Assembly (NCBI GenBank): GCA_000310025.1
Contig: FN649001.1
Coordinates: forward strand, 1-11,883
DNA from: Ectocarpus siliculosus
Lineage: Eukaryota > Sar > Phaeophyceae > Ectocarpales > Ectocarpaceae
DNA: 11,883 bases
Direction: 5' to 3'
Made by a program: the position numbers and the translations under genes. Of this stretch, positions 7,836-11,883 are shown in pieces. Position 1 is the stretch's first letter. The number at the start of each line of letters is the position of its first letter. Under the pieces are notes generated by a model, which made no database searches, was not told where the DNA came from, and saw nothing but the letters and a program-made list of their open reading frames with translations.

Positions 7836-8231
7836 ATGTTATCCATGGGGTGTGTTACCTTGTGTCGAATACGAGAAATTCGGCGACAAGAGGCGAAACA
7901 AAACGCCGTTGTTCTTCCCCAGCCCACCTTGTACTCATTGAGATACCCTTGGTCCTGCCGGAAGTTACTAAAGAGCGAAGGTTGTTGTCCTCAACACCCG
8001 GTGCAAGTCGACCAATCATCGAAAATCCATGTTTGGTTCGAAGTTGTCGCGCGCATTTTTCGGCAGGGAGAAAAGCGAGGGCGCAATTGCTGTCAAACCC
8101 GACTCCGGCCACACCACGAGTGTTGCTCTGTCCGACTCCATTCACCTATCACCACCTTTGCAACACGTGTTTCTGAACGTGCGGTGTCTTGCAGCCGCAG
8201 GCTTCCCGTACGCTCCTTTCGGTACTCTTGA
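7836..8231 (+). CDS. alternative ORF overlapping the spliced candidate
   Basis: ATG 7836 (AAAATGTTATCC) opens 131 codons: MLSMGCVTLCRIREIRRQEA, later SSKIHVWFEVVARIFRQGEK, then an Arg/Ser/Cys-rich end. It is basic overall. It shares 8029-8231 with the better supported frame in another register, so at most one is coding in the overlap. It could be an upstream exon joined to the 8193 acceptor (GTGTCTTGCAG), but the only phase-compatible donor I see (GAAG|GTTGTT near 7979) is weak. Confidence 0.15.
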   Translation: MLSMGCVTLCRIREIRRQEAKQNAVVLPQPTLYSLRYPWSCRKLLKSEGCCPQHPVQVDQSSKIHVWFEVVARIFRQGEKRGRNCCQTRLRPHHECCSVRLHSPITTFATRVSERAVSCSRRLPVRSFRYS

Positions 8232-8399
8232 AAACCCGTATATGAAATCGGAGTGTTTCCTGTTTGTTTCGCCAAGGAGGATTCTCGGTAAATTCTCGGC
8301 TTCTACTTTTTGGTCTTGTGCTAATTATATTCGATAACAGATGGGTCCCTACACGCTGTTGTTATTTGTCATCGAAGTGGCAGGAAGCCGCAAACGTGA
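8029..8399 (+). CDS. hypothetical protein, two exons with a 53-nt intron
   Basis: Exon 1 runs from ATG 8029 to 8287, the intron from 8288 to 8340, and exon 2 from 8341 to TGA 8397-8399. The product is 105 residues. The intron has donor CTCG|GTAAAT, a CTAAT branch-like site at 8321-8325 and acceptor TTCGATAACAG, with the usual 15-nt branch-to-acceptor distance. Without splicing the frame ends at TAA 8335-8337, inside the intron. Spliced in phase 1 it continues as RRIL-DGSLHAVVICHRSG and terminates in KPQT.

Exon 1 includes MFGSKLSRAFFGREKSEG, then LSDSIHLSPPLQHVFLNVRC and FPYAPFGTLENPYMKSECFL. The composition is ordinary and no domain or targeting signal is recognised. Unspliced, the same frame resumes after the TAA with an open stretch from ATG 8341, a weaker alternative. 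Confidence 0.4.
8288..8340 (+). other. predicted short spliceosomal intron
   Basis: GTAAAT at the 5' end, CTAAT at 8321-8325, T-rich sequence upstream of it, and AACAG at the 3' end. It removes an in-frame TAA. It is the cleanest intron in the window and supports a eukaryotic source. Confidence 0.55.
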
Positions 8400-8422
8400 C
8401 ATGAACCCACTGTTTGTGTGTA

Positions 8423-8455
8423 CCTGGCACCAGGAAGCATGATCCCACCGTGGGA
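8423..8455. repeat. two adjacent short hairpins
   Basis: CCTGG-CA-CCAGG (8423-8434) and TCCCAC-C-GTGGGA (8443-8455) lie about 25-55 bp after the stop of the 8029-8399 candidate. Their role is unknown. Confidence 0.5.
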
Positions 8456-8639
8456 GGGTCAGACGGAGGACGTCCTGAAAAGATGCCTCTTGTGAACGGC
8501 TGTCGAAGGTGTCGTCGGAACGCATCATCTTTTTCACTGCCGCGATGTTCGCTCGACGTTATTCTTGTACGATGGATATGTGGAATGTGTGCCCAAGGTG
8601 GAGCGCTAGCGCTAGCTTCAACGATGGTCGTTCACGATC

Positions 8640-8963
8640 ATGGAGTCCTCGGATACACCATACAGCATAGTGTGCAGGACGACAGGGGTAAAACCCATGG
8701 GCGAAATCTTCGCACGAATTCTTGCTTTTGCTCACATGGACTTAACATTTCTCGGCCCCTACACATCCCACAGCAGTCACCACAGGCTTCAAGGACGCCT
8801 ACGGGTGTGGTGCGTTCAGCCTGCCAGGTACCGTAGCGACCCGTTCATCAAGGAGGTAGCATGCTATGGTGATTTGGTGAGAGGTCTGCCTTTCGTGGAG
8901 ATTTCGCACGGGTGTGAAAAATCCGTCGAGCCAGTTCTCGTGGACCATAGTAGACAGCCTTAG
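8640..8963 (+). CDS. hypothetical ORF of 107 codons
   Basis: ATG 8640 (GATCATGGAG), with an upstream in-frame TAG near 8613, opens a frame to TAG 8961-8963. It contains MESSDTPYSIVCRTTGVKPM, then IFARILAFAHMDLTFLGPYT, then KEVACYGDLVRGLPFVEISH and a polar end. Codons tend to start with G or A. Another frame (to 8836) overlaps and also stays open, so the reading frame is not certain. No family is recognised. GCTAGCGCTAGC (8605-8616) just upstream is a perfect palindrome. Confidence 0.3.
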   Translation: MESSDTPYSIVCRTTGVKPMGEIFARILAFAHMDLTFLGPYTSHSSHHRLQGRLRVWCVQPARYRSDPFIKEVACYGDLVRGLPFVEISHGCEKSVEPVLVDHSRQP

Positions 8964-9067
8964 AGCAAGGGTGCAACTTTTCGCGCGCACCTAGGTACCG
9001 GGAGTGCCGAATCCAAGAAAGAAAAAAAAAAACAGAAGTTTGTTGTAGGGTAGTGCACGGAGTAGAA

Positions 9068-9266
9068 CCGCTCCGAGGAGCTTTTTGTTTTTTTTCTGGT
9101 TCCACGGAGCGGCGCGAAGCGGTGTTTTTCATTTGAAAGTATCACGGAGCGGTGCGGAGCGGAGCGGTTTATCCGAGGGCAAACGTCTCACGGAGCGGAG
9201 CGTTTTTTTCATATCACGGAGCGGAGCAAAGCGCTTTATGCGTAGTGCGGTTTTTTCACGGAGCGG
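9068..9266. repeat. left subterminal array of CACGGAGCGG
   Basis: An inverted copy, CCGCTCCGAG (9068-9077), is followed by five direct copies of CACGGAGCGG starting at 9103, 9143, 9189, 9215 and 9257. Most are followed by AGCGG extensions and a run of T. Steps are 40, 46, 26 and 42 bp, so most are near four helical turns. Confidence 0.9.
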
Positions 9267-9312
9267 TTTTGTTTACGCCGTGGCACAAACCGCGCGAAAC
9301 CGTGGCCTTGAG

Positions 9313-9381
9313 GACGGTTTTCCGTCAGAAATGAACGTCGAGACCGCACGGATATCCGTACAAAATCGACGGAGTACCGTC
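9313..9381. repeat. three palindromic ACGG-N4-CCGT sites
   Basis: GACGGTTTTCCGTC (9313-9326), ACGGATATCCGT (9348-9359) and GACGGAGTACCGTC (9368-9381) share the arms ACGG and CCGT with a four-base spacer that differs each time. They lie just inside the left subterminal array. Binding sites for a dimeric protein or small hairpins are both possible. Confidence 0.75.
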
Positions 9382-9578
9382 TGCAATTTCGTGAAAAACG
9401 TTGGGTTCGGCACACCGAAAACCGATGTTTCCGCACGGTGTGCTGTGGTTGGAGGCCGTCATCGCCGCTAGGACAGCCCAAACAGACCAAAAAGCTGTCA
9501 TCCATTATTCAACCATTCAGAAAGGAACCGTTCCTCACATCGATACCTCCTCGACTCCTACGTTCCTGCAACAGAACC

Positions 9579-9604
9579 ACCAGCACCACCACCAGCACCA
9601 CAAG
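9579..9604. repeat. CAC/CAG simple repeat
   Basis: Short impure run of CACCAGCACCACCACCAGCA type inside the candidate transposon. It reads as His/Gln or Thr/Ser in plus frames and Val/Leu in minus frames, which explains the odd-looking ORFs here. Confidence 0.7.
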
Positions 9605-9919
9605 GAGGGCGGTCGCCAGAAAGAAAGACGGCCGCCAGCGTCGGGCGTCGACTCCATCAGAGATAGGCACGGACTGCTGTGTGCGTGCTTTATTATTAAA
9701 TAGCATCGACCGCGCTAACCGGCTGACGAATGAAAAGAGTGTGTGTGTGGCGCGGACTGCTGTGTGTAAAAGCACGGTTATCATGCTAATAATATGTTAT
9801 TGTTGTGTAGCTGCCGTGAAAATGGAATATGTAGAAGAAAAGAAAAAATACCGTGACTCCGTTGGAAACTGTGATTGTATTACCGTTTTTTCCGTTCTTG
9901 TGTGATGGAGTAGCTCAAA

Positions 9920-10070
9920 CCGCTCCGTGAAAAAACACTGTACGCATACTTGGGAAGTCCCACGGAGCGGAGTGGTTTATCCGAGGGCAAAATTATCCCG
10001 GAGCGGAGCGGAGCGGTTTTTCTCAAGGGAAAATCTCACGGAGCGGAGCGGTCAAGAAAAACGCTCCGTG
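9920..10070. repeat. right subterminal array of CACGGAGCGG
   Basis: An inverted CCGCTCCGTG (9920-9929) is followed by direct copies at 9961, 9997 (CCCGGAGCGG, one change) and 10037, then an inverted ACGCTCCGTG (10061-10070). CACGGAGCG (10037-10045) and CGCTCCGTG (10062-10070) form a perfect 9-bp stem at the element end. Confidence 0.9.
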
Positions 10071-10079
10071 AACTACCCT

Positions 10080-10245
10080 GGTTTTCTGTTATTCCTTGTA
10101 ATCGTATGCATTCAAGTGCACGTCGAACCTGTTTAATTACCCGGTGCTACAAAGATGCTGTGAGGCACAAAAATAAGCCTTACATGCCGGCGCTTCAAGA
10201 ATGTGCCGAAAGAACACACACAACAACCATCATCGTGCACATCAT
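10080..10245. other. short gene-free spacer
   Basis: Lies between the right end of the candidate transposon and the stop of the minus-strand gene. No feature is seen. Confidence 0.4.
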
Positions 10246-11350
10246 CTAGTCTACACCCACGTCCTCCACCGAAATTTCAGTGAAACTACGAAAAAACTCA
10301 GAGTATGTAGCACCATCACGCCTCTGCGCGCGTGAACGAAGAACCCCAATGCTGGACGGAAGCCGCGGAACATGTTTGTCTCTCATCATATACTGCTGCA
10401 GGAGCTCGCAAGTACGCTGAGAGTGTTCGCCTACCGCCCCGCCCTGCATTTTTTGCCGATATACTGGCACACAAATCTGCCAACCCCAACCCTAACCCTG
10501 CGGCAGCAACCCTAAGAGAACACCGTTTCGGGATGCGTTTACACCCCCTCGAACCTCCGCCCGACTCCTCTTCCTCTCCTTGTCCTCCTCCTCCTCTTTG
10601 TCCCCTCCTTCCTCGTCTTGTTCCCCCTCCCCCCCTCCATTTTCCTCACTGCGCTCTCCCCCTCCGAGTTTACTTCTTCTACTGTGAACCATTAATGGGC
10701 TTGTCTTGCGCTGCAACAATGTAGCTGCTGCTGCTGGGCATGGGTGTGCAGTTGCTCCTCGCTTAACGCTGCTGGCAGCGGGCAACGGGCTCTAAACAGC
10801 GCTCCTGACTCCTCCTACGATGTGTGTATTTGGCCGCCGTTGGGCTAGAATACTACAGCGAGAGATTCCGAAGCAAACGCTTACCGCAGGACTTGACTCA
10901 CCAAGTACAGTATAGAGGGAGGTAAACAGTAGGAGCGCCGCGGCGACTCGTCCTCGATCCGCCGAGACTGCCTCGCTGCACAGCTCTACTTGTTGCATGT
11001 GTGAGGCGGTTTTGGGGATATTTTTGTTGCACGGTCATGATGGTGTTCACCATGTCAAAATCCATCCGATTTGTTACCCCTCTTTCTCTGCAGTAGATGG
11101 TAGGCTGCTGTGAGTGGCAGACCGCGGTATACCCTGTATCGTCTTCTGAGGCAGAGAGCAAAGAGCGGAGCAGAGAGAGCAGCAGTTGTAGGTGATATGG
11201 TGACATCTGCAGCATGCTTCCCTTCATTTTTTGTCCGGGCGGCCGGACTGCTGACTTCCGCCAATCAACACTCACCGCACTCCGCACCCAGACACTCGGT
11301 CTGTAGGTACCTATACGCTGCTCCGAGTTTTCTAGGAAATACAAGTACAT
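10246..11350 (-). CDS. hypothetical acidic-middle protein, predicted three-exon gene
   Basis: In transcription order the exons are 11350-10902, 10768-10524 and 10463-10246, with the TAG stop ending at 10246. They join in frame to about 303 residues. Intron 1 (10901-10769, 133 nt) has donor ACTTG|GTGAGTC, a full consensus, and acceptor GCCCGCTGCCAGCAG, in phase 2. Intron 2 (10523-10464, 60 nt) has the weaker donor AACG|GTGTTC and acceptor GTGTGCCAG, in phase 1.

Exon 1 starts MYLYFLENSEQRIGTYRPSV; later it has MSPYHLQLLLSLLRSLLSAS, a Leu-rich helix, and MDFDMVNTIMTVQQKYPQNR. Exon 2 is Ala-rich, then strongly charged: a Glu/Gly/Asp run (about 25 residues, including DKEEEEDKERKRSR) encoded by the purine-rich strand of the tract at 10553-10681. 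Exon 3 has QRTCELLQQYMMRDKHVP and ends EFFRSFTEISVEDVGVD. No domain is recognised. The acidic/basic middle suggests a flexible or nucleic-acid-associated linker. Reading without splicing, exon 1 stops at TGA 10900-10898. An overlapping plus frame (10311-10724) is the main competitor for exons 2-3. Confidence 0.35.
10311..10724 (+). CDS. competing ORF antisense to the three-exon gene
   Basis: Plus frame open from after TAG 10308-10310 to TAG 10722-10724, with no ATG in its first half. It includes EEPQCWTEAAEHVCLSSYTA and FFADILAHKSANPNPNP. The NPNPNP comes from the telomere-like AACCCC/AACCCT words, and the C-terminus from the CT-rich tract (Pro-rich). I judge it weaker than the minus reading. 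Confidence 0.12.
   Translation, partial: HHHASARVNEEPQCWTEAAEHVCLSSYTAAGARKYAESVRLPPRPAFFADILAHKSANPNPNPAAATLREHRFGMRLHPLEPPPDSSSSPCPPPPLCPLLPRLVPPPPLHFPHCALPLRVYFFYCEPLMGLSCAATM
10482..10516. repeat. telomere-like AACCCT words
   Basis: AACCCCAACCCTAACCCT (10482-10499), then AACCCTAAG at 10508-10516, match the complement of TTAGGG-type telomere repeats. There are only about four units, with a gap. In the minus gene model most of it falls in intron 2. It may be interstitial telomeric sequence or chance. Confidence 0.5.
10553..10681. repeat. polypyrimidine tract with CCT units
   Basis: A CT-rich run with CCTCCTCCTCCTC near 10583-10596 and C-only blocks near 10623-10636. The complementary purine strand would encode the acidic Glu/Gly segment of the minus gene. 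Such mirror-like purine/pyrimidine tracts can form triplex DNA; that is inference. Confidence 0.75.
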
Positions 11351-11356
11351 CCTCCG

Positions 11357-11384
11357 GCCGCGGGGGGCTATCGGCCCCCACGGC
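11357..11384. repeat. GC-rich imperfect hairpin
   Basis: GCCG, one mismatch, then GGGGG pairs across a TATCG loop with GCCCCC and CGGC. It lies 7-34 bp upstream of the minus-strand start at 11350, so it would fall in the 5' leader or promoter of that gene if the model is right. Confidence 0.5.
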
Positions 11385-11590
11385 CTCAGTCCTCAGTCAT
11401 GCGTACTTTTTTTTTTTCCGTAAGCTGAATGTCAAGGGATCGTGTGAGAGTTATATATGTATGTAGTGTTATCAATCGGCGAAAAGTTGTGGACCTGAAC
11501 GGTCGAAAGTCCGTCTACTACTGAGACTACGGAGCATGTTCTACCGCAGTAGACTGTAGGGGATTGCCGACAGAACCAATCTCACACCGC
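11385..11590. other. no gene seen
   Basis: It contains the duplicated CCTCAGT word (11385-11397) and a T-run at 11408-11417. It may hold the promoter of the minus-strand gene, but no motif supports that. Confidence 0.3.
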
Positions 11591-11626
11591 GATGGCTTTT
11601 ATTTCCTGGAGTTCAATGGGATGATG

Positions 11627-11740
11627 GTAAATTTGATTGTAAGATGGTAAATGGGAGGATGGTAGGTAGTGGGATGGTAGGAGATGTTTTGGTTCCCATC
11701 GCCAATTATACCATCCATAGGATAATCGTACCATCCCTTC
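11627..11740. repeat. GATGGTA / TACCATC inverted repeat region
   Basis: Four GATGGTA words (11633, 11643, 11658, 11673) on the left face two TACCATC words (11709, 11729) on the right. GGGATGGTA (11671-11679) and TACCATCCC (11729-11737) form a perfect 9-bp stem around a 49-bp loop. A decayed foldback element or a simple repeat with an inversion would explain it. Confidence 0.65.
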
Positions 11741-11820
11741 CCAGCTATAACTTTTCACGTCGCTCCTATCCCACCCACACTCCCACAAAGCGCATCCCAT
11801 CTCACAGTCACCACTGCTGC

Positions 11821-11883
11821 CACCAATATGACACCCACAATCCCATCTAAAGACCAGCTGGCACCAATATGACATCTACAATA
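11821..11883. repeat. 41-bp tandem repeat, cut by the window edge
   Basis: CACCAATATGACACCCACAA at 11821 recurs as CACCAATATGACATCTACAA at 11862. Only the start of the second copy is inside the window. Similar CCCATC words occur upstream, so the array may extend beyond the right edge. Confidence 0.65.

Larger units (their letters stand above)
9047..10079. mobile_element. candidate non-autonomous DNA transposon with terminal inverted repeats
   Basis: The left end AGGGTAGTGCACGGAG (9047-9062) matches the reverse complement of the right end (10064-10079), AGGGTAGTTCACGGAG, at 15 of 16 bases. Inside each end lies an array of CACGGAGCGG words. An 18-bp unit, GGTTTATCCGAGGGCAAA, is shared by the two arrays (9166-9183 and 9974-9991). 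No transposase is recognisable: the longest internal frame (9438-9905) has no motif and reads through CAC/CAG repeats. The element is therefore non-autonomous or a relic. I see no clear target-site duplication beside the ends, so the exact borders and superfamily are open. Long subterminal motif arrays are known in hAT- and Mutator-like elements, where transposase binds them; assigning this element to either would be a guess. Confidence 0.6.

Noticed and set aside
7855-8145. 96-codon minus ORF
   Set aside because: It is antisense to the frame with a well-formed intron and has no splice or start support of its own.
9085-9471. ORFs through the CACGGAGCGG array (Arg/Ser/Gly-rich)
   Set aside because: The apparent RSGAERSG protein repeats are only the translated DNA array.
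9438-9905. 155-codon plus ORF as a transposase of the 9047-10079 element
   Set aside because: No catalytic or zinc-binding pattern; the sequence is dominated by simple repeats and CGG-rich words, and it starts inside the palindrome-rich part.
11582-11875. Trp/Tyr-rich minus ORF
   Set aside because: The composition comes from the GATGGTA/CCATC repeats.

Overview
The window looks like nuclear DNA of a eukaryote. It carries a decayed Ty3/gypsy-type retrotransposon. Several open frames are joined by GT...AG introns with pyrimidine-rich acceptors, and one intron has a CTAAT branch-like site. Microsatellites and homopurine/homopyrimidine tracts are common, and there is a short TTAGGG-type stretch. 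No bacterial operon structure, Shine-Dalgarno pattern, rRNA, tRNA or CRISPR array was seen. Base composition is near balanced. I cannot name the species. An alga or other protist with short introns would fit, but that is inference.

Layout. 1-150 holds a 78-bp tandem duplication. 141-1478 (minus) is a frameshifted reverse transcriptase plus RNase H pseudogene, with decayed polyprotein-like sequence continuing to about 1930. 2208-2613 (plus) is a coding-like fragment broken by one frame change. 2639-3430 is a long minus frame of doubtful status that ends in a 75-bp repeat built on CCCATGGG and GTCCCATG. 3.43-4.12 kb is non-coding, with a cluster of CGTCC hairpins. 4125-4595 (plus) is a weak ORF.

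4677-6038 (minus) can be read as a five-exon gene whose splice junctions keep frame. Its 5' part lies antisense to an alanine-rich plus-strand frame (5758-6213) sharing a (GCT)13 tract. Another coding-like plus frame follows at 6343-6682. 6.68-7.4 kb has no convincing gene. 7.39-8.96 kb has several plus-strand candidates; the best (8029-8399) contains a 53-nt intron.

9047-10079 is bounded by 16-bp terminal inverted repeats and has subterminal arrays of CACGGAGCGG, so it is probably a non-autonomous DNA transposon. 10246-11350 (minus) can be read as a three-exon gene of about 303 codons with an acidic middle. The window ends in GATGGTA/TACCATC inverted repeats and the start of a 41-bp tandem repeat.

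Apart from the retroelement, no protein here is recognised. All other gene calls rest on open frames, codon pattern and splice signals, and none has homology support. The genes show no evident shared pathway.
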